DNA of 48,185 bases from a virus (IMGVR_UViG_3300020404_001158:1-48185), one strand, 5' to 3'; counted from the stretch's first letter, positions 1 to 5,835 are shown. The notes: a model not told the origin generated them from the sequence alone. Numbers and translations: made by a program.

Positions 1-299
1 TTAAGTGTGTTATAATATCTGTATAAAGAAGGTAAAAAGTATTATGATTTAATTTCTTATAAACGTTGATATCTTATGCCAGGTTAGCGAGCGTAGCATG
101 AAACGCGGAGTTTGTCAACCCACGGGTCGCGATTTCCTAACACACAGGGTCGCGAAGTACTTGTAGTCTTATAAGTACAATGTTACAGTATTGTAACAAT
201 GAGTCGTGGATAGGACATATATACTACTGTGATTTCTCGACGAGCTTGCATCTAGTCGAGAATAGTGCTATACTATAAGTATTCTAATTCATCTCGACT
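1..299. other. gene-free region with inverted repeats
   Basis: I see no convincing gene here. A TATAAT box at 11-16 followed by GTATAAAGAAGG resembles the promoters of the small-gene cassettes downstream. GGGTCGCGA occurs twice (124-132 and 148-156). GTACTT/AAGTAC (157-162, 173-178) and TGTTACA/TGTAACA (181-187, 192-198) are inverted repeats. TTCTCGAC/GTCGAGAA (234-241, 255-262) is an 8-bp hairpin built from the repeat word of the following array. A 22-codon frame at 98-166 was not accepted because nothing supports it. Confidence 0.6.
269..274 (+). promoter_or_regulatory. putative -10 box TATACT
   Basis: TATACT lies 25 bases before the ATG at 300, the same distance as in the downstream cassettes. 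It directly follows the TTCTCGAC/GTCGAGAA hairpin. No clear -35 box is visible. Confidence 0.4.
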
Positions 300-467
300 A
301 TGTACGACGATTTTTACGATTGGTGTGATCTCGACTATACTTCTCAAGGTGATCTAGACGAGAGTTCTCGATCCAATCAAGACTACCTACAAGATCTCGA
401 CGAGGAATGGTATTCTAGACGAGACACCCAAGATTTCTACGAGCTTTCTCTCATACATTACGCATGA
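300..467 (+). CDS. small acidic hypothetical protein
   Basis: The frame encodes 55 residues beginning MYDDFYDWCDLDY, very rich in Asp and Glu. Three repeat words read as LDE or LDY in this frame. It sits at a normal distance behind a TATACT box, and its stop overlaps the next start as ATGA (464-467). Those are the same layout rules as the better supported small genes further on. Against it, the frame lies inside the ATCTCGACGAG array, so the repeats themselves may create it. I recognise no family. Confidence 0.35.
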   Translation: MYDDFYDWCDLDYTSQGDLDESSRSNQDYLQDLDEEWYSRRDTQDFYELSLIHYA

Positions 468-679
468 ATCTCGACGAGAATGCACACATGCGTGAAGCGT
501 ATGCACGTGATCTAGTCGAGCGAGCCTGCACATACATAGGATCTCGACGAGTCTCTCCACAAACATCTCGACGAGCCTGTACACGTGACGCACATACATC
601 TCGACGAGCTCGCACCCGCATGCATAGTGCATATATGATCTCGACGAGCCTGAGCATACACGTATCATATTATACGTAA
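464..679 (+). CDS. doubtful small ORF across the repeat array
   Basis: The frame encodes 71 residues and starts in an ATGA overlap with the preceding small ORF. The first 25 residues look plausible, but the rest is Arg/Ser/Thr-rich (TSRRA repeated) because the repeat word is read in a shifted frame. It is probably a by-product of the DNA repeats. It is listed only because of the coupled start. Confidence 0.18.
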   Translation: MNLDENAHMREAYARDLVERACTYIGSRRVSPQTSRRACTRDAHTSRRARTRMHSAYMISTSLSIHVSYYT

Positions 680-778
680 ACTAGTTCGAGATTACATGTA
701 TACATCATAACATGTGTGACACATCGAGACTGGCACAGTGTGACACTTTGAAAATTGGATTTTTATACATACCTTTGT

Positions 779-934
779 ATGGTTTGTTCGAGATATTATA
801 CCATAAGACTGAGACGGGGCAACAGCGAGTGTGCCAGTTCGAGAATTGGATATGAGGAAAAGAACACAGAAATATTTCAAGGCAGGATGAGTGGCGAAGA
901 TATTAGAGAGCGTACCCCCGCTCTTTTTTTATAA
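779..934 (+). CDS. doubtful 51-residue ORF running into a terminator
   Basis: The frame encodes 51 residues beginning MVCSRYYTIR and ending RERTPALFL. The last codons are supplied by the terminator hairpin and T-run at 907-930. Several small genes in this window also end inside their terminator, which gives some support. No ribosome binding site or clear promoter is seen and no family is recognised. Confidence 0.25.
   Translation: MVCSRYYTIRLRRGNSECASSRIGYEEKNTEIFQGRMSGEDIRERTPALFL
907..930 (+). terminator. Rho-independent terminator
   Basis: AGAGCG (907-912) pairs with CGCTCT (919-924) around a TACCCC loop. A run of T residues follows to 930. Confidence 0.75.
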
Positions 935-1148
935 ATTGAGTTTCGAGGCAATTGTTCTCGGTTGATCTAGATCCGTCACCAGAAATGGAATTGGAATGAT
1001 CGGTTGAGGGTGGCAATGCCCCGATATTCTTATAATAACCGAATTCAGCTGGAATGCAGCGTGAAGTGTGACAGAAATATAAGTGGCACACATGATGCAG
1101 CATATGCCAACCCATGGTCTAGAATGTGGGTACATACAAAAAAACCCT
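935..1148. other. gap between terminator and first clear small gene
   Basis: No gene is visible. TATAAT at 1031-1036 could be a -10 box. TAGAAT at 1120-1125, followed by GTACATACAAAAAAACC, matches the cassette leader and is the likelier promoter of the gene at 1149. Confidence 0.45.
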
Positions 1149-1415
1149 ATGACTAACTTCAAAGAATTTATTGGTTACGTTTTTGATTTCTATGGTCCCG
1201 ACGGGTTATATCCTCTAGGTTGCACAAAAGAGCAAATCGCATATGCAACTTTGATGTATCTTGATGCCTGTGCACATTATGAGCAGCAAGATAAGAACTG
1301 GACCTCAGACTACAAGGTGATGGTATGGGGAGATGGTGATTCTCTAGATCGCGAGAGAGTCAGAGACTTCATGATTGAAATATTTAAATTAGATCCGTCA
1401 CCGTTACCAGTCTAA
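1149..1415 (+). CDS. conserved phage hypothetical protein
   Basis: The product has 88 residues and starts MTNFKEFIGYVFDFYG. An upstream in-frame ATG at 1083 exists, but the stretch before 1149 contains a -10-like box and the typical ACATAC-AAA leader, so 1149 is the better start. The protein is mixed acidic and aromatic, with no membrane segment or catalytic motif. It looks like the small accessory proteins of T4-like cyanophages, but I cannot give a function. CCAGT/ACTGG flanks its stop (1407-1422), and a strong terminator follows. Confidence 0.75.
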   Translation: MTNFKEFIGYVFDFYGPDGLYPLGCTKEQIAYATLMYLDACAHYEQQDKNWTSDYKVMVWGDGDSLDRERVRDFMIEIFKLDPSPLPV

Positions 1416-1431
1416 AAACTGGCACACATGA

Positions 1432-1450
1432 CCCCCACACGGGGGTTTTT
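1432..1450 (+). terminator. Rho-independent terminator
   Basis: CCCCC (1432-1436) and GGGGG (1441-1445) form a hairpin with loop ACAC. Five T residues follow. Confidence 0.85.
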
Positions 1451-1456
1451 CGTGTG

Positions 1457-1485
1457 TATACTAGGTATATACAAACACAAAACTT
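1457..1485 (+). promoter_or_regulatory. cassette promoter -10 and leader
   Basis: TATACT (1457-1462) is followed by AGGTATATACAAACACAAAA up to the ATG at 1486. This is the common start-of-transcript sequence of the cassettes. Confidence 0.6.
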
Positions 1486-1653
1486 ATGAATCAATTTCGT
1501 ATCGAGTGTTCAGAAATCAATTACTTCACAGTATTGGTTGATGCAGAGACTGAAGAAGAAGCAAGGGAACTTGCTCATGCTAACATCAATTCATTTCCAG
1601 TCGAAATGGAATATGTTTCAGAGTGGACGATTGAAACCGTGGAGGAGATCTAA
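1486..1653 (+). CDS. small protein with DpnD/PcfM-like pattern
   Basis: The product has 55 residues. The pattern YFTVLVDAETEEEARELA (residues 13-30) has a short beta strand, then an acidic turn, then a helix start. Small DpnD/PcfM-like proteins look similar, and the protein at 3696 has the same pattern (YFTVRAESLEEAKYEV). The function is unknown. It is the first gene of a cassette, and its TAA abuts the next ATG at 1654. Confidence 0.7.
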   Translation: MNQFRIECSEINYFTVLVDAETEEEARELAHANINSFPVEMEYVSEWTIETVEEI

Positions 1654-1788
1654 ATGAATCTAATTAATGTCAAACTTACCTACGATGAGAGGTATGAGTT
1701 TATTAAACTCTATGATATCCTACGGGATATGGATATGGAGTTAACCGATCTTCAACAAAAAGTATTTGAAAAAATTGAATCAGCATGA
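1654..1788 (+). CDS. small hypothetical protein
   Basis: The product has 44 residues beginning MNLINVKLTYDERYEF. It is largely helical, with LYDILRDMDMELTDLQQKVF likely forming one or two amphipathic helices. The start follows directly on the preceding stop, and its own stop overlaps the next ATG as ATGA (1785-1788). The tight packing between two genes supports it. I recognise no family. Confidence 0.65.
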   Translation: MNLINVKLTYDERYEFIKLYDILRDMDMELTDLQQKVFEKIESA

Positions 1789-2039
1789 AATTTTACGTAT
1801 CGAGCATTGAATTTGATTTCGATGATGATTACGCAGAGGACATCCGTGGTAACACTGATCATATCTGCAACAACGATTTGGATGCATTTTTTATTGCTTC
1901 TGAGATAGATCGAAAAGAAGTAACAGAAAGGCATCTAGGTGTCTGGGAGGCAGATGATGAAGATGACCTCATCGAAGAACTAACATGTGCATCTGGTTGG
2001 TGCATTAAGTCTATCGATTACGAGATCCAGTTGAAATAG
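1785..2039 (+). CDS. acidic hypothetical protein
   Basis: The product has 84 residues and many Asp/Glu clusters (FDFDDDYAEDI, EADDEDDLIEEL). It starts in an ATGA overlap and is the third gene of the 1486-2039 cassette. Its small, very acidic character recalls phage DNA-mimic or host-takeover proteins, but no specific motif supports that. The function is unknown. Confidence 0.75.
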   Translation: MKFYVSSIEFDFDDDYAEDIRGNTDHICNNDLDAFFIASEIDRKEVTERHLGVWEADDEDDLIEELTCASGWCIKSIDYEIQLK

Positions 2040-2076
2040 TGGCACACCCTTGGTAGAATTTTAAAAGGTGCCCGAC

Positions 2077-2082
2077 TATAAT
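2077..2082 (+). promoter_or_regulatory. cassette promoter -10 (TATAAT)
   Basis: TATAAT follows GGCACACC/GGTGCC, an imperfect hairpin around 2041-2072. The leader to the ATG at 2155 is longer than usual, about 70 bases, and ends with ACAAACACAAACATATGGAG. Confidence 0.5.
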
Positions 2083-2154
2083 GAATTTGTAAGGGATAAC
2101 AACCACTTCGCTGTCGGTGCAACCCTTACAAACACAAACATATGGAGAATTTTC

Positions 2155-2616
2155 ATGGAATTAGTAATTGGCGAATCAGTCAAGGAAACTAACAGAACTT
2201 TCATCAAGTCCTACACAGAAGATTATTGCAAAGCAATTACAGAAAACTATAGGCAGTATCATTTGGATACGCTCAACAGAAATCTACAAGGAAATTATCC
2301 AGACTATGCTCAAGAACAGTTAGATGCGATTGAGAACGGGACTGCAAACTTAATGAAGTTTGAGATCCGCGAAGGTAAGAAGTATTACAAGATCGTTCAA
2401 GTCGAATTTGATACTTTCCAGAATCGAAATGAATACAGGGACGCATCGGTCCATTCATTCGTGGATAAGAATACAGGCGATGTTTATAAACCCGCATCGT
2501 GGAAGGCACCACATACAAAGCACGTTAGATTTACATTCCAAAAACCAGAACATATTAGGTTCTTACTTACACCGAGTAATGTAGACTGGGCAGGAGGATA
2601 TCTCTACTTAAGGTAG
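2155..2616 (+). CDS. conserved phage hypothetical protein
   Basis: The product has 153 residues. A GTG start at 2068 is possible in frame, but it would place the -10 box TATAAT inside the gene. The ATG at 2155, with GGAGA nine bases upstream, is preferred. The N-terminal half is helical (KSYTEDYCKAITENYRQY). The C-terminal half is rich in aromatic and basic strands and ends GGYLYLR. No catalytic motif is seen. It is alone in its cassette. Confidence 0.75.
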   Translation: MELVIGESVKETNRTFIKSYTEDYCKAITENYRQYHLDTLNRNLQGNYPDYAQEQLDAIENGTANLMKFEIREGKKYYKIVQVEFDTFQNRNEYRDASVHSFVDKNTGDVYKPASWKAPHTKHVRFTFQKPEHIRFLLTPSNVDWAGGYLYLR

Positions 2617-2665
2617 ACAGTTGAAAAGGTGTCCACTTCGTACAGACAGTGGGCATCTTTCCCTT

Positions 2666-2699
2666 TATAATAAGAACATACAAACAAACAAGGATTTTT
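2666..2699 (+). promoter_or_regulatory. cassette promoter -10 and leader
   Basis: TATAAT (2666-2671) is followed by AAGAACATACAAACAAAC, the clearest copy of the shared leader. The -35 position (CAGACA, 2643-2648) is only a partial match to TTGACA. Confidence 0.65.
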
Positions 2700-2939
2700 A
2701 TGAAAAAGTCTAAGAAGAAAACCATTTCAGACATTGAAAGAGACGTCAAGTATTGTATTGATGTACTCAAGTTGAATGATGAACAGATGGGAATGGTTCT
2801 TCGTTGCACTGAAGAATTAGGAAACTTCTCCGTTCAGTATTTCATGGAAGAGTTCATTCTTGAAAATCTTGAATCCCCAGAAGAGATTCTCAGATATGCA
2901 GACCCAAACTACTTAAAAATCAACTGGAGGTTAAGTTAA
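2700..2939 (+). CDS. small hypothetical protein
   Basis: The product has 79 residues starting MKKSKKKTISDIERDVKY. A basic N-terminus is followed by an acidic helical body (DEQMGMVLRCTEELGNF, EEFILENLESPEEIL). A GTG upstream at 2649 is rejected because the -10 box and leader lie in between. The stop TAA shares a base with the next ATG (TAATG at 2937-2941), so it is probably co-translated with the Api92-like gene. Confidence 0.75.
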   Translation: MKKSKKKTISDIERDVKYCIDVLKLNDEQMGMVLRCTEELGNFSVQYFMEEFILENLESPEEILRYADPNYLKINWRLS

Positions 2940-3439
2940 TGCCAAACCATTGCCACAACAGAGTATCCTTTTATTCAGAGGATACAACATCAATTTTGAA
3001 ACTACACAAAATATTTTCAATCGCAAACAATCAAGATGATGATCGATCAGTGTTTGGGCAATTCGTGCCCGAACCAAACTGGATGGAAGTACCACTTGCT
3101 GAATCTCAACTTAAGGAATATTCGTTCTCAAGTGCAAGGGGCGAAGTCGGAGAACTACCAGTAAAGTCCGAAGATAAAATGAGAGGACTAGTATTTCCAA
3201 GCACTGGTGCACAAGATGATAGATGGTATTCCTGGCGAAATCAAAACTGGGGAACTAAGTGGGATTGCTATGAAGTCGAAATTGATGATAGCGAAATGCC
3301 CTATGGTTTTGAAGTTACGTTTGATACTGCATGGGCTCCACCCGAAGAAATCCATAGTGCGATTCAAGAGCAGTTTGATGATCTTTCTATGAGTTGGTTC
3401 TGGGATGAACCAGGTTGCGAGGAAGCAGGTTATCTATAG
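2939..3439 (+). CDS. Api92/YubB-like ferredoxin-fold protein
   Basis: The product has 166 residues. The N-terminus MPNHCHNRVSFY, the block NWGTKWDC (103-110) and TAWAPP (130-135) are the hallmarks of the Api92/YubB-like family found in phages and plasmids, which has a ferredoxin-like domain. The family has no established activity. It is the second gene of its cassette, starting in a TAATG overlap. GGACAGT overlapping its stop pairs with ACTGTCC beyond it. Confidence 0.85.
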   Translation: MPNHCHNRVSFYSEDTTSILKLHKIFSIANNQDDDRSVFGQFVPEPNWMEVPLAESQLKEYSFSSARGEVGELPVKSEDKMRGLVFPSTGAQDDRWYSWRNQNWGTKWDCYEVEIDDSEMPYGFEVTFDTAWAPPEEIHSAIQEQFDDLSMSWFWDEPGCEEAGYL

Positions 3440-3486
3440 GACAGTTTAATTACTGTCCACTAAATCCCCATTCGTTAAGAGTGGGG
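3439..3486 (+). terminator. double hairpin at cassette end
   Basis: GGACAGT (3439-3445) pairs with ACTGTCC (3452-3458). Then TCCCCA (3465-3470) pairs with TGGGGA (3482-3487). No long T-run follows, so termination is likely but not certain. Confidence 0.5.
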
Positions 3487-3488
3487 AC

Positions 3489-3516
3489 TATAATTAAAAC
3501 ATACACAGTTAAACAA
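3489..3516 (+). promoter_or_regulatory. cassette promoter -10 and leader
   Basis: TATAAT (3489-3494) is followed by TAAAACATACACAGTTAAACAA and the ATG at 3517. The -35 position falls in the second hairpin and does not match TTGACA. Confidence 0.6.
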
Positions 3517-3699
3517 ATGTCCAATTTAACTAACGAAACATTACTAGAGCAACTCTACGACGAAGCGTGGATTGATTATGCGGTAAAGCATAACCTAACT
3601 CAAGACCAACTCGACGCAATCGACCAAGATAGCGAACTAGGTTATCTACCAGAAATTGCAGATGAAGCACAACGCAGATTCGAGGAGTTGTGCCAATGA
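3517..3699 (+). CDS. small acidic hypothetical protein
   Basis: The product has 60 residues starting MSNLTNETLLEQLYDEAW. It is mostly helical. The start is set by the promoter and leader directly upstream; the frame extends 5' to 3415, but that part lies inside the preceding gene and the hairpins. The stop overlaps the next start as ATGA (3696-3699). It is the first gene of a five-gene cassette (3517-4436). Confidence 0.75.
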   Translation: MSNLTNETLLEQLYDEAWIDYAVKHNLTQDQLDAIDQDSELGYLPEIADEAQRRFEELCQ

Positions 3700-3896
3700 T
3701 CCACGAATTTTATGTAACACGCAAATGCACTAAGATGGAGTACTTTACTGTTAGGGCAGAAAGTTTGGAAGAAGCAAAGTACGAAGTGGAATGCGGCTGG
3801 GATTATTACAACTTCGATTGGGAAGAGTTGGATTATGAAACCGTCGAAATCAAAGAACAAGAAATCCCACAACAGCAATTAGTGTTAGCACTATGA
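3696..3896 (+). CDS. small protein with DpnD/PcfM-like pattern
   Basis: The product has 66 residues. YFTVRAESLEEAKYEV (about residues 16-31) matches the pattern in the 1486-1653 product, and two short strands with an acidic tail follow. ATGA overlaps occur at both ends (3696 and 3893). A GTG at 3690 is a poorer start. The function is unknown. Confidence 0.75.
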   Translation: MIHEFYVTRKCTKMEYFTVRAESLEEAKYEVECGWDYYNFDWEELDYETVEIKEQEIPQQQLVLAL

Positions 3897-3937
3897 TTAA
3901 ACTTATCGTTGTAATCCTTATCGTATTTTTCCTATGA
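3893..3937 (+). CDS. 14-residue hydrophobic micropeptide
   Basis: The frame encodes MIKLIVVILIVFFL, a single hydrophobic segment long enough for at most a short membrane helix. Its start overlaps the preceding stop as ATGA (3893-3896), and its stop overlaps the next start as ATGA (3934-3937). Without it, the two flanking genes would be separated by 37 bases, which is unusual for this cassette. This is either a real membrane micropeptide or a coupling ORF that carries ribosomes to the next gene. Confidence 0.55.
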   Translation: MIKLIVVILIVFFL

Positions 3938-4149
3938 ACCTTAATACACAACATAAAGTCACACTAACTGAATCTCAAATATCAATCGTTCTTTATTGCT
4001 TAGAAGATTATATGTCAAGAGATAAATCAAATGACCCTGACTTACCCGCAGAAGTTGATGCTATCTTTGAAGAGTTAGAGGGTTCAGTTGACAAATACTA
4101 TGATAAGATAGAAAAAGCAAAAAGTAAACAACCAGTTGCAGAATGGTAA
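3934..4149 (+). CDS. small acidic hypothetical protein
   Basis: The product has 71 residues. An N-terminal helix (ESQISIVLYCLEDYM) is followed by an acidic helical part (EVDAIFEELEGSVDKYYDKIEKAK). It starts in an ATGA overlap with the micropeptide, and its TAA overlaps the next ATG (TAATG). I recognise no family. Confidence 0.75.
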   Translation: MNLNTQHKVTLTESQISIVLYCLEDYMSRDKSNDPDLPAEVDAIFEELEGSVDKYYDKIEKAKSKQPVAEW

Positions 4150-4436
4150 TGGACAAAACCAAATTTTCACCCGAACTTATCAGCGAACTTAAATCATTCT
4201 TAGTTGAAAGAATAGTTGATAATATGGAAACTAAAGATTTAGTTTCTTATGTAATGGACGACCTAGATCGTTATTATGAAAAGCAATCTGATGTGGATTT
4301 CCTTGAAGATGCGTACAACTATTGGGAAGATCATTTTGATGATGTAGTTGAAGAGATCGAAGAGTATACTAACTGCAAATTCAAAAAAGATCGGAAAAAT
4401 GATCCAACCTATCTTGATTATATGGACAATAAATAA
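4149..4436 (+). CDS. acidic helical protein, related to 5370-5648
   Basis: The product has 95 residues from MDKTKFSPELISELK. An ATG two codons earlier (4143) is in frame, but the TAATG overlap at 4149 fits the cassette rule. The pattern F-S-E-L, then ER-IVDNMET--LVSYVMDDL, resembles the product at 5370 (LFSAEQIQDLREE, INDMNTEQMADWI). The two look like distant paralogues. The function is unknown. TGGACA (4423-4428), near the end of the gene, pairs with TGTCCA (4439-4444) after the stop. Confidence 0.75.
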   Translation: MDKTKFSPELISELKSFLVERIVDNMETKDLVSYVMDDLDRYYEKQSDVDFLEDAYNYWEDHFDDVVEEIEEYTNCKFKKDRKNDPTYLDYMDNK

Positions 4437-4474
4437 ACTGTCCACTATCGGTTGCAATCCTCTTCAATATCCCT

Positions 4475-4480
4475 TATATT
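4475..4480 (+). promoter_or_regulatory. cassette promoter -10 (TATATT)
   Basis: TATATT is followed by AAGAATG. The transcript would begin at the foot of the folded region 4486-4587, so that region would form the 5' end of the message for the gene at 4613. Confidence 0.45.
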
Positions 4481-4485
4481 AAGAA

Positions 4486-4587
4486 TGTAGAGAGCGGGGA
4501 TAGTGAAGAGGGAGACACCACGTAACTGGTCAGATGCATCTTAGTCCCACCCCTGAAAGCGGAGATCCGCCTTGAAGCATCTCTACA
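4486..4587 (+). ncRNA. putative structured leader RNA
   Basis: TGTAGAGA (4486-4493) pairs with TCTCTACA (4580-4587) to close a domain. Inside it, GC (4494-4495) pairs with GC (4577-4578), GGGG (4496-4499) with CCCC (4550-4553), GGGA (4510-4513) with TCCC (4545-4548), and ACCA (4517-4520) with TGGT (4527-4530). GCGG/CCGC (4559-4562, 4567-4570) forms a hairpin with loop AGAT. This is a branched fold of about 100 bases, without tRNA features, between the promoter and the ATG at 4613. Phage-borne leader motifs such as manA and wcaG RNAs are known from marine phages; I cannot match it to any by eye. Confidence 0.5.
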
Positions 4588-4612
4588 ATTCATTCTAAAA
4601 ACAAACACACTT

Positions 4613-5050
4613 ATGGCAACCCGTTCACGTATTGGTTATGTATTATCCGATGACTCTATTGTTAACGTTTATCATCATTGGGACGGTTATCCCGAATGGT
4701 TGGGTGTAACTCTAGAGGAACAGTATAACACAGATGAGAAAGTTAAAGAACTCATCGACGGTGGCAACATGAGCAGTTGCTATTCTGATTCAGAGTATGA
4801 CAAGGAACAAGAAAAATTCGTTGAAGTCGATCCCAGACCAAGTTACTACGGAGGAGACAACGAAGCACCTGTTTTATCAAAGAATCTTGATGAAATGGCA
4901 AAAATCGATTGCGGTGCTGAATTTCTCTACGTATGGTTAAAAGGTAAGTGGTATGCGTATGAAACAGACATCACACATGACGATGACTGGAACATAACAG
5001 GATTTTACACGAAACCCGTAGAAATCCCAAAGGAAACTAGGACAGTTTAA
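4613..5050 (+). CDS. conserved cyanophage-type hypothetical protein
   Basis: The product has 145 residues. The start MATRSRIGYVLSDDSIVNVY, followed by HHWDGYPEW, is typical of a small protein common in marine T4-like phages and also seen in bacteria. No catalytic residues are established for it. The acidic middle ends with a strand-rich block (EFLYVWLKGKWYAYE). It is the only gene behind the folded leader 4486-4587. Its last codons form the first arm of a 9-bp hairpin. Confidence 0.8.
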   Translation: MATRSRIGYVLSDDSIVNVYHHWDGYPEWLGVTLEEQYNTDEKVKELIDGGNMSSCYSDSEYDKEQEKFVEVDPRPSYYGGDNEAPVLSKNLDEMAKIDCGAEFLYVWLKGKWYAYETDITHDDDWNITGFYTKPVEIPKETRTV

Positions 5051-5059
5051 AAACTGTCC
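5040..5059 (+). terminator. perfect 9-bp hairpin at gene end
   Basis: GGACAGTTT (5040-5048) pairs with AAACTGTCC (5051-5059). A short pyrimidine stretch follows instead of a long T-run. Confidence 0.55.
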
Positions 5060-5089
5060 ACTTTCTCCCCATTCGTAGTTTTGGGGAAC

Positions 5090-5119
5090 TATAATTTGTA
5101 TATACCAAAGGGGTTCTAA
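5090..5119 (+). promoter_or_regulatory. cassette promoter -10 and leader
   Basis: TATAAT (5090-5095) is followed by TTGTATATACCAAAGGGGTT before the ATG at 5120. AAAGGGG may also act as a ribosome binding site. Confidence 0.6.
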
Positions 5120-5263
5120 ATGGACAACAAAGACAAAGAGGTTCAAGGTTTACTTGATCTCATCAAATTTGCAGACGACATCATCAAAAAAGAAGATGCA
5201 AAAGCAGATGCCTTAATCAGACAGATTAACGGAGAAAATGCGTTCTACTGGAGGAAGTTCTAA
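5120..5263 (+). CDS. small helical hypothetical protein
   Basis: The product has 47 residues starting MDNKDKEVQGLLDLIKF. It is almost all helix with alternating charges (ADDIIKKEDAKADALIRQ), possibly a coiled coil. The TAA shares a base with the next ATG (TAATG at 5261-5265). It is the first gene of a three-gene cassette. Confidence 0.65.
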   Translation: MDNKDKEVQGLLDLIKFADDIIKKEDAKADALIRQINGENAFYWRKF

Positions 5264-5373
5264 TGAAACTAACATCTCAGCAAATCTACGAAATCGTTTG
5301 GGGAAAGTCTACACCCGAACAACATTATCCAAGATGTCCTTACCCACGTAAAAGAATCGGAGCAAAAGCATGA
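5263..5373 (+). CDS. small basic hypothetical protein
   Basis: The product has 36 residues: MKLTSQQIYEIVWGK and then a short Pro/Arg-rich tail (YPRCPYPRKRIGAKA). It is overlapped at both ends, by TAATG at the start and ATGA at the stop, which supports translation. The function is unknown; the basic tail could touch nucleic acid. Confidence 0.6.
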   Translation: MKLTSQQIYEIVWGKSTPEQHYPRCPYPRKRIGAKA

Positions 5374-5648
5374 TCCAAGAATCACTATTCTCTGCAGAGC
5401 AAATTCAAGACTTGAGAGAAGAATTCGTTGAAATTTATATCAACGACATGAACACCGAACAAATGGCAGATTGGATTCGTACAACTTATCTTGCCGAATT
5501 GAACAGATGCACGGAAGATGAAATCAGAGATGAGATTGATGATTATGATGAAAACTTATATGAAAAACTTGCACCTATGATATTAGATGAAGAGAATGCA
5601 TATGAAGAATTACAAGAATTCATGCATGATAGGAGGGAGCAATTCTAA
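5370..5648 (+). CDS. acidic helical protein, related to 4149-4436
   Basis: The product has 92 residues and is strongly acidic and helical (INDMNTEQMADWI, DEIRDEIDDYDENLYEKL). The start lies in an ATGA overlap. It is a probable paralogue of the 4149 product, sharing the order of a Phe-Ser helix, N-M-x-T and an acidic helix. The function is unknown. Confidence 0.75.
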   Translation: MIQESLFSAEQIQDLREEFVEIYINDMNTEQMADWIRTTYLAELNRCTEDEIRDEIDDYDENLYEKLAPMILDEENAYEELQEFMHDRREQF

Positions 5649-5807
5649 TATGGGCAAGGATCTATGGTTGTCCCAGTTCAGCTGAGAAATTACGTCCTGT
5701 AAGTCCCGTATGGGTGTATGAGAGTTAATTCTAGATCAACATGCTTAATGGTAGTTCAAACATTTGCGTACTCAACTACCGCCCAACCAGTTTAAAAAGT
5801 GTCACAA
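5649..5807 (+). other. gap with hairpin and a doubtful reading frame
   Basis: No clear gene is present. GGTAGTT (5750-5756) pairs with AACTACC (5774-5780). CCC-GTAT-GGG (5706-5713) is a small hairpin. In the frame of the preceding gene, codons continue after its stop, meet one more TAA near 5700, and then give a 25-residue frame (5718-5795, start MRVNSRSTCLM). That frame ends CCA-GTT-TAA just before the cassette terminator, as real genes here do. It could be a decayed small gene or an RNA. Confidence 0.35.
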
Positions 5808-5829
5808 CCCCCTACACAGGGGGTTTTTT
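5808..5829 (+). terminator. Rho-independent terminator
   Basis: CCCCC (5808-5812) and GGGGG (5819-5823) pair around TACACA. Six T residues follow. Confidence 0.85.
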
Positions 5830-5835
5830 ATTCGT

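Larger units (their letters stand above)
235..692. repeat. ATCTCGACGAG interspersed repeat array
   Basis: The exact 11-mer ATCTCGACGAG starts at 394, 468, 541, 565, 598 and 638. Close variants occur at 235, 291, 328, 351, 413, 433, 509 and 681. The core CTCGACGAG is a near-perfect palindrome (CTCG-N-CGAG), as expected for a dimeric DNA-binding protein. Spacing is irregular (74, 73, 24, 33 and 40 bp), and copies fall in different reading frames, so the conserved unit is DNA rather than protein. The function is unknown; an operator cluster, replication-related site or partition-like site are all possible. Confidence 0.75.

Noticed and set aside
98-166. 22-codon ORF near the left edge
   Set aside because: No ribosome binding site, coupling or similarity; the repeated GGGTCGCGA inside it suggests non-coding DNA.
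394-648. CRISPR-like array
   Set aside because: The repeat is only 11 bases, near-palindromic, with spacers of 13-63 bases and degenerate copies; no cas genes are near.
387-668. Reverse-strand frame with repeated LVEI/LVEM
   Set aside because: The LVE words are the reverse reading of the DNA repeat and are only partly in phase. No other gene in the window is on the reverse strand.
681-860. tRNA T-loop-like words (GTTCGAGAT, GTTCGAGAA)
   Set aside because: No acceptor, D or anticodon stems can be drawn around them.
1083-1148. Upstream ATG for the 1149 gene
   Set aside because: The extra residues cover a -10-like box and the usual leader sequence.
2068-2154. GTG start for the 2155 gene
   Set aside because: It would put the TATAAT box inside the coding sequence.
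4486-4587. Glutamine (glnA-type) riboswitch, known in cyanobacteria and their phages
   Set aside because: The conserved GGAAGUAGG-type core is absent; kept as an unnamed structured leader.
5649-5730. tRNA gene
   Set aside because: TTAC-GTCCT-GTAA has a five-base loop and no conserved T33; no T-arm is present.
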